A DNA stretch of 64,000 nucleotides from an uncultured Flavobacteriales bacterium (GTDB lineage: Bacteria; Bacteroidota; Bacteroidia; Flavobacteriales; Crocinitomicaceae): positions 124,001 through 188,000 of the forward strand of contig CAMLFH010000001.1 in assembly GCA_946479285.1 (NCBI GenBank). Reading direction: 5' to 3'. Shown piece after piece: positions 7,602-16,771 of the stretch (positions within the stretch are counted from its first letter, which is position 1; each line of letters opens with the position of its first letter). The position numbers and the translations under genes were made by a program. The notes under the pieces are model-generated. The model did no database searches. It was given only the letters and a program-made list of their open reading frames with translations, and was not told where the DNA came from.

Positions 7602-10451
7602 ATGGAGACATTTGTAAACAGAATTGTGAGCCACATGGACGAACATGCACTGAATTTTCAGAATGCATGTATTGTTGTTCCTTCTGAGCGAATGGTTGCC
7701 TATTTGCAGCGAGCTTTCTTTGAATACTATCAGAAACCGATTTTGTCTCCCAAAATTGTTACTATTGATCGCTGGATCCAGGACCTGAACCCGATTCCGG
7801 TTCTCGATAAAACCAGCCTGCTTTTTGAATTGTATGAAATCTTCAGAAAAGATCCGGTAGAAATCAATGTTGATTCTTTCGATTCTTTTATGGCCTGGGG
7901 ACAAATTCTGCTTAGTGATTTTGATGAAATAGACCGCTATTTGGTTCCCGCTGATCAATTGTTTAAGAACCTGAGAGATATTCGTGAAATTGAAAATTGG
8001 TCATTCAATTCGGAAGAATTATCCAAAGGTCAGATTCAGTTCATGGCCTTTTGGGAGAAATTGAAACCGTATTATTTTGCACTCGAGGAGCAATTGGAAT
8101 CAAAATCGCTTACTACCAAAGGGAAAGCTTATCGCCACCTGGCAAATAATATTGATTTGGCATTTGCAGGTGATAAAGACACACAATTTGTGTTCGCCGG
8201 ATTTAATGCACTTTCCGAATCTGAAATTTCGATCTTGAAGCAGCTTTCTATGATGGGAAGAGCTTCCATTTTGATGGATTCGGATGCATTTTATTTCAAT
8301 GACGGAATTCACGAAGCCGGACAATTTCAGCGCGATTTGTGTAAACGGCTCGATTTGAAAACACTTCCCTTTATTGAGAATAATCTCAGCACGAAAGAGA
8401 TGCAGATCCATGTGGTGGAATGTCCGCAGTTTACTTCTCAGGCGCAGGTTGTAGGGAGTGAATTGAAAAAGTTGAATTCCGTGGAGCTCAATGAAACATT
8501 GGTTCTTTTGGCGGATGAAAGTTTATTGAGTTCTATTCTGAAACACCTTCCGGCAGAAATTGGCCAGGCGAATATTACCGTGGGTTTGCCCTTGAGACAA
8601 ACATCCCTGCGTTCATGGGTCGATCTGATTTTTAGGTTGCAGGAATCCTTCCTCAGAAGAGGGAATTCGAGTATTTATTACCGCGATTTTATTCAGTTTG
8701 CGCATCATCCGTTTATTTTGGGAGTGCTTTCTGCTGCGGAGAAAAAGGAAATTCAGGAAATCGAATCCAGAATCATTAATCACAATTGGCATTTCCTCGA
8801 TCGGAAGAAATTGGACCTTAGTGAGCGTTTATCTGAATTGAATCAACTCATTTTCGAACCCTGGAAAAGTGATTGGTTAAAAGGAATCAAGGTTATTCAG
8901 CAGTTGAATGAAAAACTGGATCTCTGGCTCGAAGAAAAGAATGAATTGGAACGTGCAATTGTACGCCGGTTTGCACATTCGACCATTGTACTGCAGAATA
9001 TCCTGAGCACGCAGTCTCCGGTGATGAGCATTTCGTCGTTCCGGAATTTATTCAACGGGAACTGGAGCAATGAAACCATCGCGTATTTTGGAAATCCGCT
9101 GGAAGGATTGCAGATCATGGGCTTATTGGAAACGCGTGGATTGGATTTCAAACGCATTTTTGTTTTCGGACTGAATGAAGGTTCCATGCCGCCACAGAAT
9201 GCGATTAATACCATTATCCCGATGGATTTGAGAAAGTATTTCGGCCTGCCAACCCCGCGTGAGAAACAGGGACTTTTTGCACATCACTTTTACCGCTTGC
9301 TGCACCAGGCAGAAAAAATGTTGATCACTTATTCAAGTGCTTCGGAATCTGTTGGATCCAGCGAACCAAGCAGGTATATCCAACAAATCGAATTGGAATT
9401 AGCGCAGATCAATCCGAATATCCGGATTCAAAAGTCGTTTTACACAGCCGGGAATAAGGAAAAGGTAGGAACAACTTCTATCGAAAAAACACCGGAAGTT
9501 ATCGACCGTATTTACGAAGTGCTGAATGGGGGAATCAGCTTCTCGATGCTGGATAAATTCATGAGCTGCCCGCTGGATTTCTACTACCGCTATGTACTTC
9601 GTTTCGGGGAAGAGAATAAAGTGGAAGAAGATATTGAGAGCAGTACTTTGGGAACGATCATTCACTATGTACTGGAGAACCTGTTTGAGCCTTTTATTGA
9701 TCGTTTTGACGAGCAAGGCAGAAAAATCTCAGGGAAAGCCGTTACTGAAGAAGACTTGTTCAAAATGGAAAAACAAGTTCCGCTTTTGGTGAGTAAAAGT
9801 TTCGAACTCCATTTCTCGGAAGACCGGAATTCCTGGCAAACCGGAACCAATCATATCAACTTTGAAGTGGCCAAGGAAATGGTCCAGAATGTACTCCGGA
9901 GAGACCGGACTATCTTGAAGGAAAATCCGCAAAAAGCCTTGTTTATTCTTGGTTTGGAAAGAAAACTGGAAACGTTGATTCCAATTACCAATGATCCCGA
10001 TTCCGGCAAATCATTCGAAGTACGTCTTTCCGGGATTTGTGACCGAATCGATCAATTCGACGGTGTGCACAGGATCATTGATTACAAGTCGGGAAGTGTG
10101 AGTGAGGAAAAGGTGAAATTGAAGAAAACGGCCAACCAGGAAAGCTATGAAGAAGCCATTCTATCGGATCGGCGAAAGGGAAATCCCCAGCAAAAACACG
10201 TGTTGCAGTTGCTCATTTATTGTTACCTCTATTACAGGGAAACGGGAATTTTAACAGACCAGGCCGGAATTTTTTCATTCCGATCGATCAAAGAAAGTCC
10301 GCACTTTTTGAAGCTTCCGGAAGATATGAGAAAGGAGGATATCCCGGAGTTCCTGGAAAAGATCCTAAAAGAAACCATTTCGGACATGCTTGATCAAAGC
10401 GTTGCCTTTGAGCACAACAAAGATTCGAAGTTTTGCGCGTATTGTAATTGA
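7602..10451 (+). CDS. AddB-like PD-(D/E)XK nuclease with inactive helicase fold
   Basis: 949 residues. The N-terminal part resembles AddB helicase-like domains but shows no Walker A. A UvrD-type motif appears as GLLETRGLDFKRIFVFGLNE. The C-terminal nuclease begins with SFSMLDKFMSCPLDFYYRY, containing the first cysteine of the usual iron-sulfur cluster. The catalytic block is ICDRIDQFDG followed by IIDYKSG (D-x(n)-DYK), and the protein ends with FCAYCN, the last cluster cysteines. AddB works with AddA in RecBCD-like double-strand-break repair. No addA gene lies next to it here, so the partner must be elsewhere or the protein acts alone. Confidence 0.82.
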   Translation: METFVNRIVSHMDEHALNFQNACIVVPSERMVAYLQRAFFEYYQKPILSPKIVTIDRWIQDLNPIPVLDKTSLLFELYEIFRKDPVEINVDSFDSFMAWGQILLSDFDEIDRYLVPADQLFKNLRDIREIENWSFNSEELSKGQIQFMAFWEKLKPYYFALEEQLESKSLTTKGKAYRHLANNIDLAFAGDKDTQFVFAGFNALSESEISILKQLSMMGRASILMDSDAFYFNDGIHEAGQFQRDLCKRLDLKTLPFIENNLSTKEMQIHVVECPQFTSQAQVVGSELKKLNSVELNETLVLLADESLLSSILKHLPAEIGQANITVGLPLRQTSLRSWVDLIFRLQESFLRRGNSSIYYRDFIQFAHHPFILGVLSAAEKKEIQEIESRIINHNWHFLDRKKLDLSERLSELNQLIFEPWKSDWLKGIKVIQQLNEKLDLWLEEKNELERAIVRRFAHSTIVLQNILSTQSPVMSISSFRNLFNGNWSNETIAYFGNPLEGLQIMGLLETRGLDFKRIFVFGLNEGSMPPQNAINTIIPMDLRKYFGLPTPREKQGLFAHHFYRLLHQAEKMLITYSSASESVGSSEPSRYIQQIELELAQINPNIRIQKSFYTAGNKEKVGTTSIEKTPEVIDRIYEVLNGGISFSMLDKFMSCPLDFYYRYVLRFGEENKVEEDIESSTLGTIIHYVLENLFEPFIDRFDEQGRKISGKAVTEEDLFKMEKQVPLLVSKSFELHFSEDRNSWQTGTNHINFEVAKEMVQNVLRRDRTILKENPQKALFILGLERKLETLIPITNDPDSGKSFEVRLSGICDRIDQFDGVHRIIDYKSGSVSEEKVKLKKTANQESYEEAILSDRRKGNPQQKHVLQLLIYCYLYYRETGILTDQAGIFSFRSIKESPHFLKLPEDMRKEDIPEFLEKILKETISDMLDQSVAFEHNKDSKFCAYCN

Positions 10452-10512
10452 TTGTTTATCTTCAAGATTGTAACGGTCAAATAATTTGACAGTTATCATT
10501 AAAACTTAAACC

Positions 10513-11217
10513 ATGCAGCTAAAATTGGTATCGCTTTTCGCATTGTGCTTTTTGTTGTTGGGTTGTTTCCCGGACAAAGTTGAATTAAAGGGGAATTTAA
10601 AAATCCCTCCTTACGAAGATCTGATTGCCGAAGTAGAAAATCAGCGTTCGGCCTTTCAGAAAGAATATACAAATGCGGATGAAGCAGCCCGGAATAAAAT
10701 CGAAGCGAAAGCAGCAGATTATTTAGTGGGAAAAATCACACAGGATTTCTTCGATCAGTGGGACGGGACTGAATGGGATTTCAACGGAACAACCCGCACT
10801 CCGCGAAAAGGTAAAATTGCATGCGGGTATTTCATTACAACGGTACTTTCAGACGCCGGCTTTAAAATTCCACGAACTAAGTGGGCACAGCAGGCTTCCG
10901 AATATTACATCACCCGGATGACGTCTGAGGTGAAGCGTTTCAGCAATCAAACACCTGAAGCCATGAGAGAGTACTTCCTGAAGAATCCGGACGGGTTGTA
11001 TGTTGCAGGGCTGGATAGTCATGTGGGTTTTGTCTATAAATCGGGAAAGCAGGTCACTTTTACACATGCCAGTTATTACGACCCGAAGATTGGTGTGCAA
11101 ACCGAAGAACTCATTGGAGATAATCCTTTTGCCAAGTCGGCTTACCGGGTTGTTGGGCGCATTCTGACTAAAGAAATGATCCGCAAGTGGATTTTAGGGG
11201 AAAGCTGGGAAGTGTAA
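10513..11217 (+). CDS. Lipoprotein with NlpC/P60-like Cys-His peptidase features
   Basis: 234 residues with a lipoprotein signal: a hydrophobic stretch and the lipobox LLLGC, with cysteine 18 as the lipidated residue. The mature part has a cysteine in a helix start (KIACGYFITTVLSDAGF) and a histidine in a following strand (LDSHVGFVYKSG). This is the order of catalytic Cys and His in NlpC/P60-type amidases and peptidases. A third strand (VTFTHASY) carries another histidine. A cell-wall or peptide hydrolase on the outer membrane is plausible but not proven. The gene stands between the AddB-like gene and the convergent DUF3109 gene. Confidence 0.62.
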   Translation: MQLKLVSLFALCFLLLGCFPDKVELKGNLKIPPYEDLIAEVENQRSAFQKEYTNADEAARNKIEAKAADYLVGKITQDFFDQWDGTEWDFNGTTRTPRKGKIACGYFITTVLSDAGFKIPRTKWAQQASEYYITRMTSEVKRFSNQTPEAMREYFLKNPDGLYVAGLDSHVGFVYKSGKQVTFTHASYYDPKIGVQTEELIGDNPFAKSAYRVVGRILTKEMIRKWILGESWEV

Positions 11218-11805
11218 TTAATCCTCCAAACCTTGATTCTTCAGTGCTTCATCAATTCCTTCCAGGTCGGTATAGAACTCTTCTCCAAATGCACGAATAA
11301 GCGGCTCGCGTAAAAACTTGTAAACCGGAACATCCAGTTTATCGCCGCAGGCACAAGCTGGTTTACAGATATCCCATTCCTCGTAGTTCAGCGCCAGACC
11401 TTCACTCAGTTTCTTCACCCGGATCGGATACAAATGACAGGAAACAGGTTTTTTCCAGGTAGTTTTTCCGGCCAAATAAGCTTGCTCGATGGAACATTTG
11501 GTAATTCCCTGATCGTCGAAATAGACAAAAGCGCATTCCTTTCCGTTGACCAAAGTCGAAGCGGGTTCATTCCAGGGATCGATATAGAAAACACCTGATT
11601 TTTGGACAGCTTCAATTCCTTCCGGGCGCATAAACGGGATCACTTCGTCCAGGATTTCCTCCATGATGTCGACTTCCTCAAAAGTAAGCGGAGCCCCGCC
11701 GTCACCTTCTATACAGCAAGCACCTTTGCACGCACTCAGGTCGCATACGAATTTCCGGTCAAATACTTCCGTCGAAATCAATTTATCATCTATCGCTACA
11801 ATCAT
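11218..11805 (-). CDS. DUF3109 family cysteine-rich protein
   Basis: 195 residues. A cluster CDLSACKGACCIEGDGGAPL near residues 21-40 and further cysteines (ECAF, KCSIEQ, SCHLYPI, CKPACACG) match the pattern of DUF3109/YkgJ-like proteins, thought to hold zinc or an iron-sulfur cluster. Such proteins are widespread in Bacteroidota with unknown function. It ends directly against the stop of the preceding convergent lipoprotein gene. The start lies 8 bases after the HAD hydrolase stop, so the run 13306 to 11218 on this strand (beta-propeller-like protein, HAD hydrolase, DUF3109) is probably one operon. Confidence 0.85.
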   Translation of the reverse strand: MIVAIDDKLISTEVFDRKFVCDLSACKGACCIEGDGGAPLTFEEVDIMEEILDEVIPFMRPEGIEAVQKSGVFYIDPWNEPASTLVNGKECAFVYFDDQGITKCSIEQAYLAGKTTWKKPVSCHLYPIRVKKLSEGLALNYEEWDICKPACACGDKLDVPVYKFLREPLIRAFGEEFYTDLEGIDEALKNQGLED

Positions 11806-11813
11806 ACTACAAG

Positions 11814-12470
11814 TTATTGAAAGGAGTTGACAAGGGCAATTAAATCATCGAACTGCGCATCTGCCAGGATTAGTTTGGGTTCCGGGTGATGTGTTTTTTC
11901 AGGAACGCAAAATACGGTCATGCGTGCTGCTTTCCCGGAAATGATTCCATTCAAAGAATCTTCAATGACCAAACAGCGTCTTGGATCTAAGTCCAGGCCC
12001 TTTGCTGCCGTTAAATATACTGCCGGATGAGGTTTTCCAAACAATTCGTATTCCGCAGAATGAATGGCCTGAAAAAAATGCCGGATTTGCAAGGTGTCCA
12101 AAATACAATCGATCAAAACCTGGTAAGAAGAAGTGGCCAAACCGATTTTCAGACCTTTTGAAGCAAAAAATTCAAGTGATTCTATGACGCCCGGCAAGGG
12201 AGTTGCCCGTTCGGTCAATAATTCGATCATGCGCTGAACAATCGCATGTTCCACATCTTTCGGACTTGCATCCGGCCAGGGAGAAACCTGGTACCAATAA
12301 GAAGTCACTTCATCAATACGCAAACCCACCGTGCGTTGAAAATCCTCTTTTGTCAATGAACAGCCAACACTTTTGAATACGTCTTCCATGGCAATTTTCC
12401 ACAAAGGTTCAGAGTCGGTTAGAACTCCGTCCATATCATAGATCACTCCGTCAAAATTGCTCAGGCTCAT
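11814..12470 (-). CDS. HAD-family sugar phosphatase / beta-phosphoglucomutase-like
   Basis: 218 residues, HAD superfamily subclass IA. Motif I is DMDGVLTDSEPLW (D12, D14), motif II GLATSSYQ, motif III with GKPHPAVYL, and motif IV VIEDSLNGI. The DSEPLW cap start is typical of hexose- and hexitol-phosphate phosphatases (HxpB/YniC-like) and of beta-phosphoglucomutases; the two cannot be separated by eye. The ATG overlaps the stop of the upstream gene by four bases, which means coupled translation with the propeller-like secreted protein. Confidence 0.88.
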   Translation of the reverse strand: MSLSNFDGVIYDMDGVLTDSEPLWKIAMEDVFKSVGCSLTKEDFQRTVGLRIDEVTSYWYQVSPWPDASPKDVEHAIVQRMIELLTERATPLPGVIESLEFFASKGLKIGLATSSYQVLIDCILDTLQIRHFFQAIHSAEYELFGKPHPAVYLTAAKGLDLDPRRCLVIEDSLNGIISGKAARMTVFCVPEKTHHPEPKLILADAQFDDLIALVNSFQ

Positions 12471-13306
12471 TTTTTCTTATCGACTTTAATAACATACATA
12501 TTTCCGCCTCCCAAAATTTTCTGACGTTCATCTCCTACGTATATTTTTCCATTCGAATGAACTGCAATGGCTTCTTTTTGCGTAAGAGGGAACAATGTTT
12601 GGTGCGATTCATATTTCGCCTTTCCATTTTCGAAAGAATGAATAATTACTCGGTTATAAGTGAGAATATATAACTTGTCATTTTGAATATCGGCAGAAGT
12701 TGCAGCATCCCTGAACCAATCACGTTTTCCGAGAATCATAGAATATCTTTTCTTGGCTTTGTGGGTTCCCGGTTTTGTTGGAAGCGTATACACAAAACAC
12801 TTTCCGTCGAAAGGCTCTGCACGGCACTTGGTAAACAGGTACAAAGAATCGTTGTAAAAACTCATGGCTTCACAGTCGAAGTGTTTCTCTGCCAGTTTTG
12901 GAGGAAAATCTTTCTGTTCCGGATAAGAGAACTCAATGAATTTAGCTTCAACATCCTGGTTGTCTAGCACTTTTTTCAGATTCACTTTCAGGATCTTTAA
13001 ATTGGTGCGGGTGTTATTGTTGTTCCCAAAATCGCCCAGGTACAAGTTCCCTTTCTGATCTAAAGCAATATCCTCCCAATCCGTATTCTCTGCATTGGTA
13101 ACACTTACTTTGTGACGGATACTTCCATCCAGGTTCAGTACGAAAATCTTCGGATCATTGCCACCGTCATTGTGAGCTATCAGCGTGCTGTCGTTTGCGA
13201 AGACCCAACCTGAAATTTCTTTCAAATCTTTGGGCAGACGGTTTGTTTTTTGGACCGTTGCAGCAACAAGAAATAAAGGAATACACAAAAGAACCGCTTT
13301 TCGCAT
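12467..13306 (-). CDS. Secreted beta-propeller-like protein of unknown function
   Basis: 279 residues with an N-terminal signal peptide (MRKAVLLCIPLFLVAATVQ). The mature part has repeated strand pairs such as FVLNLDGSIRHKVSV, DIALDQKGNLYLGDFGNN and AVHSNGKIYVGDERQ, the look of an NHL/SdiA-regulated-type beta-propeller. No catalytic motif was recognised. A TACTTTTG promoter box lies five bases upstream of the start codon, and the gene heads the operon with the HAD hydrolase and DUF3109 genes. Confidence 0.65.
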   Translation of the reverse strand: MRKAVLLCIPLFLVAATVQKTNRLPKDLKEISGWVFANDSTLIAHNDGGNDPKIFVLNLDGSIRHKVSVTNAENTDWEDIALDQKGNLYLGDFGNNNNTRTNLKILKVNLKKVLDNQDVEAKFIEFSYPEQKDFPPKLAEKHFDCEAMSFYNDSLYLFTKCRAEPFDGKCFVYTLPTKPGTHKAKKRYSMILGKRDWFRDAATSADIQNDKLYILTYNRVIIHSFENGKAKYESHQTLFPLTQKEAIAVHSNGKIYVGDERQKILGGGNMYVIKVDKKK

Positions 13307-13310
13307 GCTG

Positions 13311-13318
13311 CAAAAGTA
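13311..13318 (-). promoter_or_regulatory. TAnnTTTG -7 box of the propeller-like gene
   Basis: On the minus strand the sequence reads TACTTTTG, matching the Bacteroidota -7 consensus. Only four bases separate it from the ATG ending at 13306, so the transcript would begin at or very near the start codon. Confidence 0.55.
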
Positions 13319-13345
13319 CGAAGAATGTTAGAATCCCTTGGTATT

Positions 13346-13507
13346 CTGCGCCTTTGGCGCAGCTTTTTCTTTTTACCACAAATTCGCAAATAAAAAGCGA
13401 GCCTACCGGTCTCGCATGATTTATTACCAATCAGAAAAGGCGACCGGTAAGCGCCTCTCAAAATTTATGTATTTGTGGTAAAGAAAAAGCACCTGCGGGC
13501 AGGTGCT
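13346..13507. mobile_element. Miniature inverted-repeat element (gene-less relative of the 32.3 kb element)
   Basis: Core 13372-13482, 111 bp. The ends are inverted: TTTACCACAAATTCGCAAAT on the left and, on the other strand, TTTACCACAAATACATAAAT on the right. Just inside each end is a hairpin: GCGAG-CCTACCGGT-CTCGC at 13397-13415, and, read on the minus strand, GGCG-CTTACCGGT-CGCC at 13439-13455. Outside each end is another hairpin plus T-tract: CTGCGCC/GGCGCAG at 13346-13362 and AGCACCTG/CAGGTGCT at 13488-13507. Only about 23 bp lie between the inner hairpins. The right outer hairpin can serve as the kynA terminator. The left one faces the 5' end of a gene, so it has no gene of its own to terminate. 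The relation to 32264-32814 is described there. Confidence 0.7.
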
Positions 13508-13533
13508 AATGGATATACTATTTTCGTAAGATC

Positions 13534-14484
13534 TTAGTTCAAAACTGCTTCCACCCAGGATTTCCCCCATTCTGCGGTTTCGGTTTCATTCCACAATTTC
13601 GGATAGAAAATGCGTTTTTGGAAACGCGGAGGCAGGTATTTCTGCCAGTTTGTACCACCTGTTGCGGCAATATCGCCTCTATCTTTCTGTAAGTAACGAA
13701 CAGCAGATTTGTAATGAACCAAAGGCCAGTTAATATTTACGTTGACATCATTCTGTTTCAGAACATGAATGACTTCAGGTAATTCCTGGTCTTCAGCCGG
13801 CAAACGCAAATAACATTGCCACAAATTATCGTTGCGCAGGTTTTCACCCATTTGAATGAATTCTTCTCTGTAACGGTCTTCAAATTGCGTAAGTGTCAGT
13901 GTTTTCTTACCCGTTTCCATATCTGTTGCTCCTTCTTTCCAGTAAATGTTCTCAAAAAGCTCAGAAATTGCTTCTTTACCGGTGTATTTTGAACGATGAT
14001 CCTTGTGGACCAGCTGCAGGAAATCTGTAGAATGAATTTCGATCTTGCGGTATTGAGCAGATTGAAAGCCGGAAGCCGGAGCCAAAGCCAATCTGAACTT
14101 CAGGAATTGCTCACGCTCCATTCCGTCAACCATAATCTCAAAACTCTTAGTTAAAGCCTCAAAATAACGATTGATGCGCTGAACATGCTCTACAAAGAAT
14201 TTTGCATCCAGGTTCTTGCGATCTGAAATTTGCTGGAACTCGTGCAGACATAACTTGAAGTATAACTCAGTTACCTGGTGATACATCAGAAAAACTACTT
14301 CATCCGGGAAATCGGTATATGTTTTTTGAAGGGACAACAAAGTGTCTACCTGGATGTAATCCCAATAGTTCGGCATTCTCGAATACAACAAACTATCGAG
14401 GTATGTCACTAAGTCCTGACCTTGCGCATCATATTTTGCTTTAAGAAGAGTAATTCTTTCTAAGATTTCAGGAGTTAATTCCAT
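13534..14484 (-). CDS. kynA: Tryptophan 2,3-dioxygenase
   Basis: 316 residues. This heme enzyme opens the indole ring of tryptophan to N-formylkynurenine, the first step of the kynurenine route. The N-terminal YLDSLLYSRMPNYWDYIQVDT and the helix FLMYHQVTELYFKLCLHE are typical of Bacteroidota TDO. The SGFQSAQYRKIE block matches the family's SGFQS-x-QFR-x(2)-E signature, and the tail carries GGTNWQKYLPPR. No other kynurenine gene is adjacent. A TATCTTTG promoter box lies about 24 bases upstream, and a hairpin terminator at 13488-13507 follows. Confidence 0.93.
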   Translation of the reverse strand: MELTPEILERITLLKAKYDAQGQDLVTYLDSLLYSRMPNYWDYIQVDTLLSLQKTYTDFPDEVVFLMYHQVTELYFKLCLHEFQQISDRKNLDAKFFVEHVQRINRYFEALTKSFEIMVDGMEREQFLKFRLALAPASGFQSAQYRKIEIHSTDFLQLVHKDHRSKYTGKEAISELFENIYWKEGATDMETGKKTLTLTQFEDRYREEFIQMGENLRNDNLWQCYLRLPAEDQELPEVIHVLKQNDVNVNINWPLVHYKSAVRYLQKDRGDIAATGGTNWQKYLPPRFQKRIFYPKLWNETETAEWGKSWVEAVLN

Positions 14485-14507
14485 AGTTATTTCCAGATTT
14501 TAGGAAG

Positions 14508-14515
14508 CAAAGATA
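14508..14515 (-). promoter_or_regulatory. TAnnTTTG -7 box of kynA
   Basis: Reads TATCTTTG on the minus strand, 23 bases before the kynA ATG at 14484, so a short leader is expected. Confidence 0.55.
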
Positions 14516-14617
14516 TGCGAAAGCAATGTATTAATCGTGAACAAAAACGTTAATATTTGAACACTTCATTCTTCGCATATCTTCATAGAGTAGCTGTTAG
14601 CCTAGTAAACCGATTTA

Positions 14618-15403
14618 CTATTTGGCTTTTACCAAATCGTGCTTCAAGCCCGACCATTCAACTAAATGTAATTTAATGGATCCAACCGGAATTTTTGCTT
14701 TCACTAAAATTGGAATTCGGTTTTCATCTTTTGTAACCCAGAAGCTCAAGTCGTCCTGTTTTTTGAATACACGTCCTGTTTGAACAACCGGTGCAAATTT
14801 CATACAGTTAAACTTTCCTTTTCGGATGGAAATCTTTTCATCACCCAGGTATTTCACTTTTAAAGGCCAGATTTCATCATCCATGAAGCATTTGAACTCG
14901 AAGGTGTCTCCAACTTTCGCAGATTTGAAATTCAAAGTTCGTGCATAGTAAAAAGAAGAGATCATATCCTGGATTCCGGCCGGAGTTGTGAAATCCTTTT
15001 CTCCGTTGTGCACCTTTTGCTTGTCCTGCTTGAAAGCATAATCCTGGGATAGCTTGTATCCGCCTTCCTCAACGCGGCGAACGAACTGCCATGGAAAAAT
15101 GCCTTTCTTATCTAAGTAAGTTTCATAGACATCATTCACCTTATAGACAGAATTGAAACCGCCAAGGGTCCTGCCCGTTCCTTTAATATGGTATAATTCT
15201 CTGGTTCCATTTCCTTTTTTGCTGGTCTCTTTCACTTCAAGAACAGCTTCTCCGGCATCAATAAAACCATAGGTAATCCGATAGCGCAGCTTTTCTCCGG
15301 TTTGGAATGATGTGTTTGAAACAGTAGGCAATGCGATTTCCTGCATACTACACAATCCCAATACTACCAGGATTGTTGAAGAGATGATCAAACGTGTTTT
15401 CAT
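14618..15403 (-). CDS. DUF3108 domain-containing secreted protein
   Basis: 261 residues with an N-terminal hydrophobic signal segment. The mature protein starts with FQTGEKLRYRITYGFIDAG and continues with beta-strand-rich sequence ending in VKAKIPVGSIKLHLVEW, the pattern of DUF3108. These periplasmic or outer-membrane-associated proteins are common in Bacteroidota and Proteobacteria with no established role. It is separated by about 130 bp from kynA and transcribed the same way. No clear promoter was picked out. Confidence 0.85.
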   Translation of the reverse strand: MKTRLIISSTILVVLGLCSMQEIALPTVSNTSFQTGEKLRYRITYGFIDAGEAVLEVKETSKKGNGTRELYHIKGTGRTLGGFNSVYKVNDVYETYLDKKGIFPWQFVRRVEEGGYKLSQDYAFKQDKQKVHNGEKDFTTPAGIQDMISSFYYARTLNFKSAKVGDTFEFKCFMDDEIWPLKVKYLGDEKISIRKGKFNCMKFAPVVQTGRVFKKQDDLSFWVTKDENRIPILVKAKIPVGSIKLHLVEWSGLKHDLVKAK

Positions 15404-15566
15404 AACTTAAAATATTCTATTGTTGAAGGAGTTGTTTACAAACCAAATGCCAAAAATGACACTTTTGACTGAAATGGAAATAATTGATTCCCAGTGAAAA
15501 GATACAACTTTTCCAAATGAATAAAAATACCTGAAATCTGGTATTGAGTCAAGAGCGAGTGTCCCT

Positions 15567-15574
15567 TACTTTTG
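15567..15574 (+). promoter_or_regulatory. Promoter of the imelysin-diheme operon
   Basis: TACTTTTG matches the -7 box, and a TTGA at 15544-15547 lies 19 bases upstream, about the spacing expected for the -33 TTTG box. The ATG is 18 bases downstream. Confidence 0.55.
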
Positions 15575-15592
15575 TATCCAAATTAAGTTCCA

Positions 15593-16771
15593 ATGAAAAA
15601 GACCGCGATCGGGATATTTGTACTTGCTTCAGTAGTATTTGCAGCATGTAAGAAAGATAAAAAAGAAGAACCTTCTGTTGACCAATATGCTCAGCAGAAA
15701 ACAGACATCAAGAAAACATACGCTGATATGGCTTTTGCCGTATACAAGGATTCATATACCTCTACAGTAACTCTGCAAACTGCATGTCATACTTTTGCTG
15801 ATAACCCTTCTCAGGTAAACCTGGATGCTGCGAAGCAGGCATGGTTGGACGCACGTGAGATTTACGGTTTATCTGAAATTTTCCGTTTTGTAGACGGACC
15901 AATTGATAACACCAATGACGGACCTGAAGGTTTGATCAATGCGTGGCCAATGGATGAAAATTATGTGGATTACGTGAACGGTGATGCAAATTCAGGAATT
16001 ATCAATGATTTGATAAATTACCCGACAATTGATGCTGCTACCATCACTCAGGCGAATGAATTCGGTGGAGAAACAAAAATATCTTCTGGATACCACGCTG
16101 TTGAGTTTTTATTGTGGGGACAAGATTTAAGTAGTGTTTCAGCTGGGCAAAGACCTTACACGGATTACGTTGTTGGTGGCGGAGGTACAGCTTCAAACCA
16201 GGCACGCCGGGCAACTTACTTGAAAACAGTAGTTGACTTATTGGTTTCTGCTTTGGATCAGGTGAAAGATGATTGGGATCCGGCAATTCCGGGAAGCTAT
16301 TACTATACATTCACTGGGATGGATAGCCAAACGGCTTTGCGCAAGATGTTCAACTCTATGCGTGTACTCGCAGGGGATGAGTTGGCAGGTGAGCGCATTT
16401 ATGTTGCTTACCAAAACGAAGACCAGGAAGATGAGCACTCTTGTTTCTCCGATAATACACACAGAGATATTTATTTGAATGCATCGGCGGTTGAAAACTT
16501 ATACAAAGGAACGTATACTTCTCCTTTCGGGAACCATGTAAACGGATATGCTTTGGATGATTTGGTTGGATTGATCAATGCAACAAAAAATACGGCTTTG
16601 ATTAATCGTTTTTCTGCTACTATGGGATTCATCAATGTGATGTACAACCCGTTTGACCAGGCAATTGCTTTACCTGCCGAACGTCCTAAAGTATTGGATG
16701 TCGTTACGTCATTACAAGCAGAACAGGCAGATATAGATGCCGTAGCTGCAGTGTTCTCAATAACATTTTAA
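15593..16771 (+). CDS. Imelysin-family (M75) lipoprotein
   Basis: 392 residues. The lipobox is at VFAAC (C19), so it is probably anchored to a membrane. The GxHxxE motif of imelysin/EfeO-like proteins is present as GYHAVEFLLWGQD. The second half resembles the duplicated helical bundle of insulin-cleaving-type M75 proteins, with ELAGERIYVAYQNEDQEDEHS. Known members sit in iron-uptake loci and bind metal; true protease activity is disputed. The stop overlaps the ATG of the diheme oxidoreductase by one base (TAATG). The pair is therefore a translationally coupled operon that probably works in iron or other metal acquisition. Confidence 0.9.
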   Translation: MKKTAIGIFVLASVVFAACKKDKKEEPSVDQYAQQKTDIKKTYADMAFAVYKDSYTSTVTLQTACHTFADNPSQVNLDAAKQAWLDAREIYGLSEIFRFVDGPIDNTNDGPEGLINAWPMDENYVDYVNGDANSGIINDLINYPTIDAATITQANEFGGETKISSGYHAVEFLLWGQDLSSVSAGQRPYTDYVVGGGGTASNQARRATYLKTVVDLLVSALDQVKDDWDPAIPGSYYYTFTGMDSQTALRKMFNSMRVLAGDELAGERIYVAYQNEDQEDEHSCFSDNTHRDIYLNASAVENLYKGTYTSPFGNHVNGYALDDLVGLINATKNTALINRFSATMGFINVMYNPFDQAIALPAERPKVLDVVTSLQAEQADIDAVAAVFSITF

